This document shows positions 10,004 to 19,159 of a stretch of DNA of 49,978 nt, one piece after another. Positions within the stretch are counted from its first letter, which is position 1. Each line of letters opens with the position of its first letter. The DNA is from Plectonema cf. radiosum LEGE 06105. Its GTDB lineage: Bacteria; Cyanobacteriota; Cyanobacteriia; Cyanobacteriales; Nostocaceae. The stretch lies in the NCBI RefSeq assembly GCF_015207665.1, contig NZ_JADEWL010000036.1, forward strand, positions 1-49,978. The letters run 5' to 3'. The position numbers and the translations under genes are program-made. Under the pieces are notes generated by a model. That model did no database searches and was not told where the DNA came from. It saw nothing but the letters and a program-made list of their open reading frames with translations.

Positions 10004-12157
10004 ATGGAAGAATTTGAAAAGTCAATATCCTTTGACGGACGGGATATTCGGCTGAAAGTTGGCTTGTTAGCTCCCCAGGCTGGCGGGTCTGTAATGATAC
10101 AATCTGGGGATACAGCAGTATTAGTGACAGCGACGCGATCGCAAGCAAGACAAGGAATTGATTTTCTACCTTTAACTGTAGATTACGAAGAAAGATTATA
10201 TTCAGCGGGTAGAATTCCTGGAGGTATTCTCAGAAGAGAAGGAAGACCTCCAGAAAAAGCAACTCTTACCAGTCGTTTGATTGACCGTCCTTTACGTCCT
10301 TTGTTCCCTTCTTGGTTACGAGATGACTTGCAAGTTATAGCAGTCACTCTTTCGGTAGATGAGCAAGTACCGCCGGATGTGCTAGCAGTTACTGGTGCAA
10401 GTATTGCGACCTTATTAGCAAAAATTCCCTTCAACGGACCGATGGCTGCGGTACGGGTTGGTTTGGTAGGAGATGATTTTGTGATTAATCCTACCTATGC
10501 AGAAGCTAGTGCTGGAGATTTGGATTTAATTGTCGCAGGTTCCCCCGATGGTGTAATTATGGTGGAAGCGGGAGCCAATCAGTTACCAGAACAAGATATT
10601 ATCGAGGCAATTGAATTTGGTTACGAAGCCGTACAAGATTTAATCCAAGCACAACTTGATTTACTAGCAGAACTAGGTATCGAAATTATTAGTGAAGAAC
10701 GACCCGAAGTAGACACCACTTTAGAAACATTTATTCGGGATCGTGCTACTGATAGTATCAAAAAAATTCTCTCACAATTCGATTTTACTAAAACTGAACG
10801 TGATCAAGCTTTGGATGTGGTAAAAGCTGAAATTTCCTCTTCAATTGAGGAGTTACCAGAGGAAGACTCGATTCGAGTTGCAGCAACCGAAGATAGTAAA
10901 GCACTCGATAATACCTTTAAAGCCATAACTAAAAAGTTGATGCGCCGTCAAATCGTTGAAGATAATGTTCGCGTTGATGGTCGTAAACTCGATCAAGTTC
11001 GTCCGGTATCGTGTCAAGTAGATATTTTGCCAAAACGAGTTCACGGTAGCGGTTTATTTAACCGAGGACTCACCCAAGTCTTATCTATTTGTACCTTGGG
11101 AACGCCCGGAGATGCTCAAAACTTAAACGACGACTTGCAACCAGATCAGCAAAAGCATTACCTACACCATTATAACTTCCCACCATTTTCTGTTGGGGAA
11201 ACCAAACCTTTACGTCCCCCTGGACGAAGAGAAATTGGTCACGGTGCCCTAGCAGAACGGGCTTTATTGCCTGTATTACCACCAAAGAATGAATTTCCTT
11301 ACGTACTTCGAGTAGTATCCGAGGTGCTTTCTTCTAACGGTTCAACATCAATGGGTTCGGTGTGTGCTTCAACTTTAGCCTTAATGGATGCAGGAGTACC
11401 TATTAGTAAACCCGTCAGTGGTGCAGCGATGGGTTTAATAAAAGAAGAAGATGGCTTCCGCGTTTTAACAGATATTCAGGGTATAGAAGATTTCTTAGGT
11501 GACATGGATTTTAAAGTCGCCGGTACCGATACTGGTATTACCGCACTGCAAATGGACATGAAAATTTCTGGTTTATCTCTGGAGATTATCGCTCAAGCCA
11601 TTCATCAAGCCAAAAGTGCGCGATTGCACATTTTGGAAAAAATGCTTGTCTGTATCGATAAACCGCGTGAAGAAATGTCACCCTTTGCTCCACGGTTATT
11701 AACCATCAAGATTGATTCAGATATGATCGGTTTGGTGATTGGTCCTGGAGGTAAAACCATCAAGGGAATTACTGAAGAAACAGGTGCCACAATCGACATA
11801 CAAGACGATGGTACCGTGACAATTGCTGCCGTGGATGAGAATAAAGCGAAAAAGGCTCGCTTGATCATTCAATCAATGACGCGCAAGCTCAATGAAGGCG
11901 ATGTTTACGCTGGTAGAGTAACTCGAATTATCCCAATTGGTGCCTTTGTCGAGTTTTTACCCGGTAAAGAAGGGATGATTCACATTTCCCAACTAGCCGA
12001 CTACCGAGTTGGAAAAGTTGAAGATGAAGTTGCTGTTGGCGATGAAGTAATTGTCAAAGTTAGGGAACTTGACAGCAAAGGAAGGATAAATCTTACCCGC
12101 TTAGGCATTCATCCAGAACAAGCCGCTGCGGCGCGAGAAGCAGCCGCTAACGCTTAA
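10004..12157 (+). CDS. pnp: polyribonucleotide nucleotidyltransferase (PNPase)
   Basis: PNPase degrades RNA 3' to 5' by phosphorolysis and can also add 3' tails, a notable role in cyanobacteria, which lack poly(A) polymerase. The 717-residue product has the full architecture: RNase PH domain 1 ([20 protein letters not shown]), the central helical linker, RNase PH domain 2 with the active site ([25 protein letters not shown]), a KH domain ([20 protein letters not shown], about residue 575) and a C-terminal S1 domain ([15 protein letters not shown] ... ISQLADYRV). It is preceded by GAAGGAAAA and starts [17 protein letters not shown]. Confidence 0.97.
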   Translation: MEEFEKSISFDGRDIRLKVGLLAPQAGGSVMIQSGDTAVLVTATRSQARQGIDFLPLTVDYEERLYSAGRIPGGILRREGRPPEKATLTSRLIDRPLRPLFPSWLRDDLQVIAVTLSVDEQVPPDVLAVTGASIATLLAKIPFNGPMAAVRVGLVGDDFVINPTYAEASAGDLDLIVAGSPDGVIMVEAGANQLPEQDIIEAIEFGYEAVQDLIQAQLDLLAELGIEIISEERPEVDTTLETFIRDRATDSIKKILSQFDFTKTERDQALDVVKAEISSSIEELPEEDSIRVAATEDSKALDNTFKAITKKLMRRQIVEDNVRVDGRKLDQVRPVSCQVDILPKRVHGSGLFNRGLTQVLSICTLGTPGDAQNLNDDLQPDQQKHYLHHYNFPPFSVGETKPLRPPGRREIGHGALAERALLPVLPPKNEFPYVLRVVSEVLSSNGSTSMGSVCASTLALMDAGVPISKPVSGAAMGLIKEEDGFRVLTDIQGIEDFLGDMDFKVAGTDTGITALQMDMKISGLSLEIIAQAIHQAKSARLHILEKMLVCIDKPREEMSPFAPRLLTIKIDSDMIGLVIGPGGKTIKGITEETGATIDIQDDGTVTIAAVDENKAKKARLIIQSMTRKLNEGDVYAGRVTRIIPIGAFVEFLPGKEGMIHISQLADYRVGKVEDEVAVGDEVIVKVRELDSKGRINLTRLGIHPEQAAAAREAAANA

Positions 12158-12181
12158 ATCAGTTATCAGTTACCAGTATCA

Positions 12182-12272
12182 CTATTGAGCGACTTATGGT
12201 GGCAGATTTAAATCCGCTACCAACGCATACCACCTTATTAATGGGAAACGCGGGGCTTTTCCGGCTCAATAG
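12182..12272. other. structured 91-nt element downstream of pnp
   Basis: CTATTGAGC (12182-12190) and GCTCAATAG (12264-12272) form a perfect 9-bp outer stem. Between them are further pairing segments, GGTGGC with GCTACC and GGTGG with CCACC. The element begins 25 bases after the pnp stop. It may be a structured 3' UTR, a small RNA or a mobile repeat. There is no long T-run directly after it, so it is not a simple terminator. Confidence 0.5.
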
Positions 12273-12556
12273 ATTATTGTTTACTGTCCACTGTTAAAAG
12301 TTCGGGATTTTAGATTTTAAGGACAATTGTACTAAGTGTCCGGAATCATAAATCTAAAATCCGCGCTGTAATTTGCAAGAAAACATTAGGCAGAGTCCTC
12401 ACCTACAATGAAGTTTAGGTGGGGTAAGCCAGAAAAATGATTGAGTGATTACATCAAAAAAATTTTGCCATTTTAAATTTACTTCATAAATTTTTAAAAG
12501 CCATTTATACTTTAGATTTAAGTTATGTTAACTATAGGATTTAGACAACATTAGTC

Positions 12557-12595
12557 AAAAATCCCCCTAACCCTGCTTGAAAAATGGGGGCTTTG
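12557..12595 (+). terminator. terminator-like hairpin
   Basis: CCCCC (12563-12567) pairs with GGGGG (12586-12590), extended by flanking A and T residues and followed by CTTTG. The loop is 18 bases. It is the only such signal between pnp and the next gene. The rest of 12273-12647 shows no gene; a second hairpin lies near 12398-12421 (CTCACCTA with TAGGTGGG). Confidence 0.4.
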
Positions 12596-12647
12596 TGTAA
12601 ATCCTTTTATAGTAAAAATTATTAACCAGTCAATATTGCAATCAATC

Positions 12648-12911
12648 GTGAGTTCTAAACGACTACCGAAAACTACAGCCCACGTGCGAATTACCCGACA
12701 ATCGTGGCAAAACAGTCTATTAGAAGGTGAAGTAAAAGCAGGTGAGTTTGAATGGCAATTTCAATGGCATTTTAGTCAAGCTGAGTTGTCAATTACACCT
12801 TCTCAAGGTCGAGCATTAATCAAAGAACCTCTCAGCCGCTTTTTAGAACAAAAAGATTATCAACTCGAACCGGGAGGAGATTACGTTTTTACAATTCGCT
12901 CTGAAATTTAA
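12648..12911 (+). CDS. small conserved cyanobacterial protein, perhaps DUF3146
   Basis: An 87-residue soluble protein read from GTG at 12648, giving MSSKRLPKTTAHVRITRQSW; an in-frame TTG at 12636 would add four residues and looks less likely. The middle, WQNSLLEGEVKAGEFEWQFQ and WHFSQAELSITPSQGRALI, predicts alternating beta strands. The end is PLSRFLEQKDYQLEPGGDYVFTIRSEI. I recall this pattern in a cyanobacteria-specific family of unknown function, possibly DUF3146, but cannot verify it. There is no signal peptide and no clear ribosome site. It stands alone between pnp and a tandem repeat. Confidence 0.65.
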   Translation: MSSKRLPKTTAHVRITRQSWQNSLLEGEVKAGEFEWQFQWHFSQAELSITPSQGRALIKEPLSRFLEQKDYQLEPGGDYVFTIRSEI

Positions 12912-12966
12912 ATCAATCAAAAATCAACAACGATCAATTATTGATTAGAAGTTTTAAATTCATAAT

Positions 12967-13077
12967 TCTTAACTCCTAACTCATAACTCCTAACTCCCAA
13001 CTCCTAACTCCCAACTCCTAACTCCTAACTCCTAACTCCCAACTCCTAACTCCCAACTCCTAACTCCTAACTTTTAA
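12967..13077. repeat. heptamer tandem repeat (TAACTCC/CAACTCC)n
   Basis: About 15 heptamers alternating TAACTCC and CAACTCC fill the gap between two convergent genes and reach the stop codon of the YqgF-like gene. Confidence 0.9.
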
Positions 13078-13078
13078 T

Positions 13079-13513
13079 CTACTCAGTCAAGCGATTAAGA
13101 TATCTTTCAATTAGCAAAATAGCAACAATATCATCTATGGGACGTGGTGGAGTTCGCATTCCCTTGGGTAATAGTTTGGTTAATCCTTTGGGTGGGTACA
13201 TCAACCAATAGCGATCGCGTGCTTCCAAACTTGTATAGCGCTCGTCTACTAAAATAATATTTACCGTCGGAGATAAATTTTCTTGTATTTGTTGTTTCCA
13301 AAGTTTTGCTGTAGTTTGGTCTCCCATAACTAACAAAGAAATTGGATATTTCTGATACAAACTTTTAATAGTGGCGATCGCTGTTGATGATGATACAACT
13401 TCGTGATATTGTAGTTGTCTATCAAGTCCCATCACGGCTACACCGCACTTATCTCTACCGGGATCAAAACCCAAAATCACCGAATCGGAAGGTGAAAATT
13501 TACGGGAATTCAT
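13079..13513 (-). CDS. YqgF/RuvX-like RNase H-fold protein
   Basis: A 144-residue protein with the RNase H-like fold of the YqgF/RuvX group (pre-16S rRNA nuclease or putative resolvase). Motifs in order: ILGFDPGRDKCGVAV with the first catalytic Asp (about residue 17), the beta-strand LLVMGDQTT, ILVDERYTSLEAR with the acidic DE pair, and RPIDDIVAILLIERYL with the last acidic residues. Cyanobacteria usually carry a canonical RuvX elsewhere and this second, more divergent homologue, so I give no symbol. It lies between two heptamer repeat arrays, downstream of the DUF3084 gene on the same strand. Confidence 0.8.
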   Translation of the reverse strand: MNSRKFSPSDSVILGFDPGRDKCGVAVMGLDRQLQYHEVVSSSTAIATIKSLYQKYPISLLVMGDQTTAKLWKQQIQENLSPTVNIILVDERYTSLEARDRYWLMYPPKGLTKLLPKGMRTPPRPIDDIVAILLIERYLNRLTE

Positions 13514-13525
13514 AGAAAATCAGGC

Positions 13526-13665
13526 TTAAGGTTTAAGGTCTAAGGTTTAAGGTCTAAGGTCAAAGGTTTAAGGTCAAAGGTCAAAGGTCAAAGGTTTAAG
13601 GTCTAAGGTCAAAGGTCTAAGGTTTAAGGTTTAAGGTCTAAGGTCTAAGGTTTAAGGTCTAAGGT
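13526..13665. repeat. heptamer tandem repeat (GGTTTAA/GGTCTAA/GGTCAAA)n
   Basis: About 20 heptamers of three variants, GGTTTAA, GGTCTAA and GGTCAAA, in irregular order. This is the longest simple array in the window and lies just upstream of the YqgF-like gene. Confidence 0.9.
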
Positions 13666-13736
13666 TTTAACTGGCTATTGCCTACTCCCTATTCCCTAGT
13701 CTCTATCAAAAACCAAATTTTGAGATTATTTTGATT

Positions 13737-15248
13737 TTAAGTACTAAATATTATTTGCCCATTTAAAATTGCCACTAGTTTAACTTTTAATGGTCCGGCT
13801 CTGTAAGTATCTTGAGCGGCAACGGCTTTAATATCTAATGATTGATTGTACTGCCGTAATAAAGCTACAAATCGAATAAAAGTACCTTCTATTTGAATAT
13901 TTTCTAAAATACCCGCATTACGGGCGCGAAATTGGGAGGCTGAAATTAATAACTCTAGTCGCTGTCTGACCTGATCTGGTGTCATAGTTTGCGGATCTGC
14001 TGTTGTAGTAGCTAGCACTTCACCTCTTTGAAATACTATTTCGTTAGTTGCTGCATCTGCAAAGAATTCGATGCGCTTTTCTCCTCTGACATAGTTACCT
14101 GCGGAAAAAATTCGCACCACGTATTCTCTACCGTCATCAATCTGCTTGCTCAATTGCTGAATTTGTTTTGCAGTAGCAAATAAAATTGATTGCTGATCGT
14201 TTTTGCCAGAGTTACTTCCGGGTTCGCTTAATTGTTGGACAGCTGAACGGTTGGCTTCTTGCAATAACTTAATTACCGCTTGCTCTGCTGCATCGGGTTT
14301 TTCGACACTAACTACTGCTTCAGCAATAACTTGTCCGCGTACCAAAGCCAATTTACCCAACCGCAAATCGCGATTGGATTGACCCAATTTTGTCAGTTGC
14401 TGTTCTAAAGAAGCTTGCTGTCTTTCTAAATCCGAAAGACGAGCTTGCTTTTCGTTTATGACTATTTGACGCTGAGCAATCATTTTCTCCCGTGAAGCGA
14501 TTTCTGAATTTCGCTCTTGGATTTGCTTATCAAGCTGAGCAATTTTTTGATCGCGCTTTTCAATGGCTTCTTGACGTTTATCTAATTCGCGATCGCGTTT
14601 GTTGATGGCAGTTTCTGCTTGCTCTAAGGCAAGTTTCGCTTCTAAATATAATCGCCGTCTTTCTGCCCTTAACTGCTTGATTTCCTTGATTTGGTTGTTT
14701 CTTTCATCAATAATGCTTTGCAGTTCTTCAATGGCTTTTTTGTAGCGAATTGCAACTTGATTTAGTTTCGACTGAGTACCTTGCAATAAAGCTTGAGTAC
14801 GGGCTTGCTGCTTGAGGGTTTCATTGAGTTGGGCTTGAGTTTGACGTTGCTTGGTATTTGCAGCTTGCAGAGAACGGTTAATTATCTGCAAATCTTGTTC
14901 GGCTTGCGCTTGCTGCTTCCTAGCTTGTTCTAACTCATTTTTAGTAATTTCTAAATTACTCGTCGTACCTTCAAGTTGTTCTCGCTTCAGTCTCAAATCT
15001 CTTTGGATGTCCTCAAGCTCAAACACTCCCTTACGCAATCCTTCGTCAACCAAAAATAAACTCGCTAAAGTCGATGCCGAAATACCTATTCCCGTAAGAA
15101 TTGTCACTAAAACCGCAGTCCTTTTAGGACGCAGGTTGAACAGTGAGAGCCGTTTTTTGCCTACCCGTGTGCCAATGCGATCGCCGACGGTGGCAATTAC
15201 TCCTCCCAAAATCAAAATTGCCGTTATGAGGATAAACGCGGTGGTCAT
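13737..15248 (-). CDS. DUF3084 membrane coiled-coil protein
   Basis: A 503-residue protein of the cyanobacterial DUF3084 family, function unknown. Two N-terminal membrane segments (about residues 3-22 and 45-67) enclose a short basic loop, GDRIGTRVGKKRLSLFNLRPKR. A long coiled coil follows (about residues 75-300) rich in Gln, Glu, Lys and Arg, for example RREQL-type heptads and KRQEAIEKRDQKIAQLDKQI. The C-terminal domain (about 310-503) is globular, with VRGQVIAEAVVSVEKPDAAEQ and GREYVVRIFSAGNYVRGEKR. The layout suggests a membrane-anchored scaffold or structural protein. ATG start; no operon partner is evident. Confidence 0.85.
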   Translation of the reverse strand: MTTAFILITAILILGGVIATVGDRIGTRVGKKRLSLFNLRPKRTAVLVTILTGIGISASTLASLFLVDEGLRKGVFELEDIQRDLRLKREQLEGTTSNLEITKNELEQARKQQAQAEQDLQIINRSLQAANTKQRQTQAQLNETLKQQARTQALLQGTQSKLNQVAIRYKKAIEELQSIIDERNNQIKEIKQLRAERRRLYLEAKLALEQAETAINKRDRELDKRQEAIEKRDQKIAQLDKQIQERNSEIASREKMIAQRQIVINEKQARLSDLERQQASLEQQLTKLGQSNRDLRLGKLALVRGQVIAEAVVSVEKPDAAEQAVIKLLQEANRSAVQQLSEPGSNSGKNDQQSILFATAKQIQQLSKQIDDGREYVVRIFSAGNYVRGEKRIEFFADAATNEIVFQRGEVLATTTADPQTMTPDQVRQRLELLISASQFRARNAGILENIQIEGTFIRFVALLRQYNQSLDIKAVAAQDTYRAGPLKVKLVAILNGQIIFST

Positions 15249-15632
15249 ATAATAATCGTGCCGAATTCATCCTTCCACATACAAGCCTACTACTTCCAGT
15301 TATTGTGTGTGAGCAAAGGCAAATAAGGCAAGAGCTGAATATACTTTATTTTCAGGTTGACCTGATTTTTATTGCCAAAAGTCTCCAAACACCTCTGGAA
15401 ATTTATCGGAAAATACAATTAAAAATTTTCAATAAATTGGTAGCAGACTCAATTATCATTCATCTGCTACCAAAATAAAAGCATCTGTAATCTCAACTGG
15501 ATAATTTAGTAGTTGTTGGTAAGATTATTTCAGATGTTTTTTTCACAATCAAATCAAGTTTACGGCGGAATATACCGCACTATTAATACCTCCGATTAAC
15601 CTTTATTAGACGTTCAAGGGCATCAAGCTGCT
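15249..15632. other. gap between DUF3084 gene and ntcA
   Basis: No gene is visible. The notable feature is the 11-bp stem at 15437-15473. A shorter GCGG/CCGC hairpin lies near 15572. Confidence 0.4.
15437..15473 (-). terminator. strong hairpin, possible ntcA terminator
   Basis: TTGGTAGCAGA and TCTGCTACCAA form a perfect 11-bp stem with a 15-base loop. Read on the minus strand it is followed by TTTATTG. It lies 160 bases beyond the ntcA stop, so it may end ntcA transcripts. Confidence 0.5.
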
Positions 15633-16304
15633 TTAAGTAAATTGCCGACTTAAAGTAACTGGCTTATGTACAGTGATTTTCTTTTTGTGTATTGAAATCA
15701 TCTTCTTTTCTCGTAAATCGCCTAACAATCTTGTAACGGTAACGCGAGTAGAACCAATTGCTTCGGCAATCGCTTGATGAGATAACTTTAAATCTATTGT
15801 TATGCCATCAGCACAAGGAACTCCAAAATCTCGACACAGAATTAGTAAAAAACTCACTAATCTCGAACCCATATCTCGGTGAGCAAGAGTTTCAATCATC
15901 ATCTCTGTCTGTAATATCCGCGAAGAAAGTCCTCGCAGCATCAACATCGATAATTCCGGATTCTCTTTGAGTGCTTGCTCTACTTGTTCGATTGGAGCCG
16001 AGAGTAATTCTACTGGCGTGAATGCTACTGAATGATAAAACCGATCTGATTTGTTTCCCGTCAATAAAGACAAAACTCCGAAAACGCTATTTTCTCGTAG
16101 TAGCGCCACCGTTATTTCTTCTCCTGCCTCGTACACCCTGGAGAGCTTCACGGCACCTTTAAGAAGAAAATAAACTCGTTCGGCTGGATCGCCGGGAAAA
16201 AATATAGTTTTATTGCGTTCAAAGGTTTCTACAACTGGTGGAAAAGCTCCAGTTGCCATTTGACGAAACACATTTGCGAGGGCTTTATCTTGCGTCACAA
16301 TCAT
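15633..16304 (-). CDS. ntcA: global nitrogen regulator NtcA
   Basis: NtcA is the CRP-family activator that senses 2-oxoglutarate and controls nitrogen assimilation and heterocyst differentiation by binding GTA-N8-TAC sites. I start at ATG 16304, giving [15 protein letters not shown] and 223 residues, the standard length; the frame opens at a TTG six codons earlier (LGRGRE), but GGGGAAGGGAG directly before the ATG is a good ribosome site. The N-terminal cyclic-nucleotide-like beta barrel ([31 protein letters not shown]) is followed by the dimer helix and the C-terminal HTH ([24 protein letters not shown]). Order next to fabI matches other Nostocales from memory. Confidence 0.98.
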   Translation of the reverse strand: MIVTQDKALANVFRQMATGAFPPVVETFERNKTIFFPGDPAERVYFLLKGAVKLSRVYEAGEEITVALLRENSVFGVLSLLTGNKSDRFYHSVAFTPVELLSAPIEQVEQALKENPELSMLMLRGLSSRILQTEMMIETLAHRDMGSRLVSFLLILCRDFGVPCADGITIDLKLSHQAIAEAIGSTRVTVTRLLGDLREKKMISIHKKKITVHKPVTLSRQFT

Positions 16305-16391
16305 CTCCCTTCCCCTACCCAATGCCGGAAAAATAAAACAGATTACCGTATATTACACCTGAAAAATCAATATTGCATTGTTAACCTTTTT

Positions 16392-16405
16392 GTACTTTCC
16401 TATAC
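16392..16405 (-). promoter_or_regulatory. NtcA binding site upstream of ntcA
   Basis: A perfect GTA-N8-TAC palindrome (GTACTTTCCTATAC on the plus strand) lies 88 bases upstream of the ntcA ATG, consistent with autoregulation. A good TAN3T -10 at the usual 22-base spacing is not obvious, so the transcription start is uncertain. The remaining sequence to fabI (to 16679) is A/T-rich with no gene. Confidence 0.75.
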
Positions 16406-16679
16406 TTAACCTTAGAAACTCATTACCATTTGTTCATCATAATACATAATTTCTAGCTCTTGGATCTACTAATTTTTAAGAGTTATTTAGCTAGTTGATA
16501 GAAGTAAATATTTTTGATGAAGAAATATTTAAAATATCATAAAAAATCAGCAGCGTTCAAATCAGCATACTTTTAATAACATTGATTGCAACATCGGATA
16601 AATTGAATTTAGAAGTAAGAATTATCGGTCTAATATCTAGTATGCTCAACCATGAACCATTATTAAATAGGTAACTTTT

Positions 16680-17456
16680 ATGCTGGATCTAACTGGGAAA
16701 AACGCGCTGGTTACAGGTATTGCTAATAACCGTTCTATCGCTTGGGGTATTGCCCAACAATTACATAAAGCAGGAGCAAATATTGGTATTACCTACTTAC
16801 CTGATGAAAAAGGCAAAATGGAAAAAAAAGTTGCGGATTTAGTCGAGCCGCTTTCTCCTAGCCTGTTTTTACCGTGTAATGTCCAAGATGATCAGCAAGT
16901 AAAATCGACTTTTGATACCATCAAGGAAAAATGGGGTTCTTTGGATATTTTGATTCATTGTCTTGCTTTCGCGAAAAAAGACGACTTAACCGGAGGATTT
17001 AGCGAAACTTCTCGTGCAGGGTTTAATTTAGCTTTGGAAATCAGTTCTTATTCTCTAGCGCAATTAGCTGGTGCAGCTAAACCTTTAATGTCCCAAGGAG
17101 GAAGTATTGTCACTCTTACCTATTTGGGTGGTGTCAGAGCAATTCCTAATTACAATGTCATGGGTGTTGCTAAAGCAGCTTTAGAATCTAGTGTGCGTTA
17201 CCTTGCTGCGGAATTGGGAGAGCAAAATATTCGCGTCAATGCAATTTCCGCTGGTCCCATCCGTACTTTAGCTTCTAGCGCGGTCGGCGGTATTTTAGAT
17301 ATGATTCATCATGTAGAGCAAGTTGCTCCCCTGAAGCGTACTGTGACTCAGCTAGAAGTGGGTAATGCCGCTGCTTTCTTATCTAGCGATTTAGCAAGTG
17401 GTATCACTGGTCAAGTTTTGTATGTAGATGCAGGTTACGAAATCATGGGGATGTAA
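16680..17456 (+). CDS. fabI: enoyl-[acyl-carrier-protein] reductase (NADH)
   Basis: FabI reduces trans-2-enoyl-ACP to acyl-ACP, the last step of each fatty acid elongation cycle. The 258-residue product is a short-chain dehydrogenase/reductase with the FabI-type nucleotide motif LVTGIANNRSIAWGIA at the N-terminus, HCLAFAKKDDLTGGF, and the catalytic Tyr-x6-Lys variant Y-N-V-M-G-V-A-K (NYNVMGVAKAALE). SAGPIRTLASSAVG and the C-terminal VLYVDAGYEIMGM complete the family pattern. It is divergent from ntcA and followed by hisB on the same strand after 345 bases, too far for certain cotranscription. Confidence 0.97.
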   Translation: MLDLTGKNALVTGIANNRSIAWGIAQQLHKAGANIGITYLPDEKGKMEKKVADLVEPLSPSLFLPCNVQDDQQVKSTFDTIKEKWGSLDILIHCLAFAKKDDLTGGFSETSRAGFNLALEISSYSLAQLAGAAKPLMSQGGSIVTLTYLGGVRAIPNYNVMGVAKAALESSVRYLAAELGEQNIRVNAISAGPIRTLASSAVGGILDMIHHVEQVAPLKRTVTQLEVGNAAAFLSSDLASGITGQVLYVDAGYEIMGM

Positions 17457-17552
17457 TTGCGATCGCGCTTACATTTTGAGAATATCTTTAGTTTGTAGGT
17501 TGTAGTAATCCAAAATCCAAAACTTGTGCTGAACTGTAGTGCTGAACTGTAG

Positions 17553-17618
17553 GTTGGGTTAGACGCACGAAAAATACTGGTTTTCAACTAGAAATTATCT
17601 GAAGCGTCGTAACCCAAC
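17553..17618. repeat. inverted repeat GTTGGGTTA ... TAACCCAAC
   Basis: A perfect 9-bp inverted repeat separated by 48 bases, preceded by TGTAG. The GTAGGTTGGGTT motif recurs at 27469, so it is part of a dispersed non-coding repeat. The rest of the gap 17457-17801 shows no gene. Confidence 0.6.
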
Positions 17619-17801
17619 ATTTTATTTATTAGTTAGCTATTAAGTCTGAGATGTTGGGCTAAAAGCCCACCTTAATCTGAAGATAAACCATAATTTACTC
17701 CTGCGCTTTTAACTTAATCTACGAATTAGTTAATATCTAAAATTCAAAATTAATTTAATCGAGGGATAATATATCTACAGTTTTTGATATGTACGGCTAC
17801 T

Positions 17802-18449
17802 ATGCGCTCAATTGAACATACCCCTATCACACCAGATCGCGATCGCAATATTAATAATAATCCTCGAACTGCCACCGTTTCTCGTACTACTGGGGAAACA
17901 GATGTGCAAGTAACCGTCAATTTGGATGGTACGGGTAATTGTAACGCTCAAACCGGCATTCCGTTTTTAGACCATATGTTACATCAAATATCTTCCCACG
18001 GACTGATTGACTTGGAAGTCATAGCTAAGGGAGATTGGGAAATTGACGACCATCACACTAATGAAGATGTCGGTATTACATTAGGAAAAGCTATCTTCAA
18101 AGCACTTGGCGATCGCAAAGGTATTGTCCGTTTCGGTCATTTTGTCGCTCCCCTTGATGAAGCTTTAGTTCAGGTCGCTTTAGACTTTTCGGGAAGACCT
18201 CATTTAACTTACGGTTTACAAATTCCTACCCCAAGAGTCGGAAATTACGACACTCAATTAGTAAGGGAATTTTTTGTCGCGATCGCAAACAATAGCCAAA
18301 TGACGCTGCATATTCGTCAACTTGATGGTATCAATTCTCATCATATTATCGAAGCAACATTTAAAGCTTTTGCTAGAGCAATGCGAATGGCTACAGAAAT
18401 CGATGAACGACGTGCAAGTACTATTCCCAGTTCTAAGGGAGTTTTATAA
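17802..18449 (+). CDS. hisB: imidazoleglycerol-phosphate dehydratase
   Basis: HisB removes water from imidazoleglycerol phosphate to give imidazoleacetol phosphate in histidine synthesis; it is a manganese enzyme. I start at ATG 17802 ([10 protein letters not shown], 215 residues); a TTG at 17784 would add six residues without support. Metal-binding and catalytic blocks are all present: [51 protein letters not shown] and [19 protein letters not shown]. The N-terminal 25 residues are variable, as usual. It is a monofunctional dehydratase without a phosphatase domain. Confidence 0.97.
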   Translation: MRSIEHTPITPDRDRNINNNPRTATVSRTTGETDVQVTVNLDGTGNCNAQTGIPFLDHMLHQISSHGLIDLEVIAKGDWEIDDHHTNEDVGITLGKAIFKALGDRKGIVRFGHFVAPLDEALVQVALDFSGRPHLTYGLQIPTPRVGNYDTQLVREFFVAIANNSQMTLHIRQLDGINSHHIIEATFKAFARAMRMATEIDERRASTIPSSKGVL

Positions 18450-18465
18450 TTCCTGCTTAAAAGTC

Positions 18466-18498
18466 TTGACAAAAATATCTACCTAATTTAAGTTAGGT
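18466..18498 (+). promoter_or_regulatory. tetR promoter and overlapping operator
   Basis: TTGACA (18466-18471) is followed after 17 bases by TAAGTT (18489-18494). The -10 lies inside a perfect palindrome, ACCTAA-N6-TTAGGT (18481-18498), whose core CCTAA-N6-TTAGG recurs at 19101. A repressor here would block RNA polymerase. The ATG at 18502 is so close that the mRNA would be nearly leaderless if this promoter is used. Confidence 0.7.
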
Positions 18499-18501
18499 GA
18501 C

Positions 18502-19083
18502 ATGGGTAAAGAGGTAAGTAAAAATTCATCGAGAGAAGCGGTTATCAACGTGGCTCAAGAATTGTTTGTAGCACGTGGGTATACCTCTGTCACCCTAAAG
18601 GATATTGCCGAACGGCTTGGTATCAAACAAGCGTCACTGTATTATTACTTTCCCGGAGGTAAGGAGGATTTGTTTGTGGAAGTTACCATACATCACCTCG
18701 AACAGCGACGACAAGGGTTAGAACAAGTTATTGCGAAGGTATCTTCCCTAGAATTGGAAGATTGCCTAAATCAGTTAGCGAAATGGCTTTTAACTCAACC
18801 TCCACTCCATGTGAGTCGTCTAGTTGATTCGGATTTACCTGCACTCCCCAAGGAAAAAGCAGCCCAAATAGAATCGGTAATGGATCGATCTGTGATTCCT
18901 GCGATCGCAGAATTATTTTCTCGCTACCATCACGGTTTGCGAGCCGAGCCATTCTATATAGCAGCTACATTTTTAGCTGTGATCGAACCAATCCGGACTT
19001 TTAAACAATACAGTCCCAACGGTGAACAACAGATGATTGCTAAGTCGATTAATTTATTTCTCCACGGTGTAGTTGAGAAATAA
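18502..19083 (+). CDS. TetR/AcrR-family transcriptional regulator
   Basis: A 193-residue TetR-family repressor. The N-terminal DNA-binding domain is clear: AQELFVARGYTSVTLKDIAE, then the HTH turn RLGIKQASLYYYFPGGKEDLFVEV (residues about 15-60). The C-terminal helical ligand domain (about 65-193) has no recognisable ligand signature. Matching palindromes occur over its own -10 (18481-18498) and before the next gene (19101-19116), so it probably represses both itself and the alpha/beta-hydrolase-fold gene 76 bases downstream. The inducing signal is unknown. Confidence 0.93.
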   Translation: MGKEVSKNSSREAVINVAQELFVARGYTSVTLKDIAERLGIKQASLYYYFPGGKEDLFVEVTIHHLEQRRQGLEQVIAKVSSLELEDCLNQLAKWLLTQPPLHVSRLVDSDLPALPKEKAAQIESVMDRSVIPAIAELFSRYHHGLRAEPFYIAATFLAVIEPIRTFKQYSPNGEQQMIAKSINLFLHGVVEK

Positions 19084-19100
19084 TTTTTTTTGCAATTTTG

Positions 19101-19116
19101 CCTAACTAATATTAGG
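19101..19116 (+). promoter_or_regulatory. second TetR operator, before the hydrolase-fold gene
   Basis: CCTAA-CTAATA-TTAGG shares both 5-base arms and the 6-base spacer length with the operator over the tetR promoter. It lies 44 bases before the ATG of the next gene. TTGCAA at 19090-19095 may be a -35 element. Confidence 0.65.
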
Positions 19117-19159
19117 TAGATTGAACGATTAAATTAAATTCAATGATGGGTTGCGATTC

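Noticed and set aside
12967-13665. Heptamer arrays as phase-variable coding repeats
   Set aside because: Both arrays are between genes, so length changes would not alter any reading frame.
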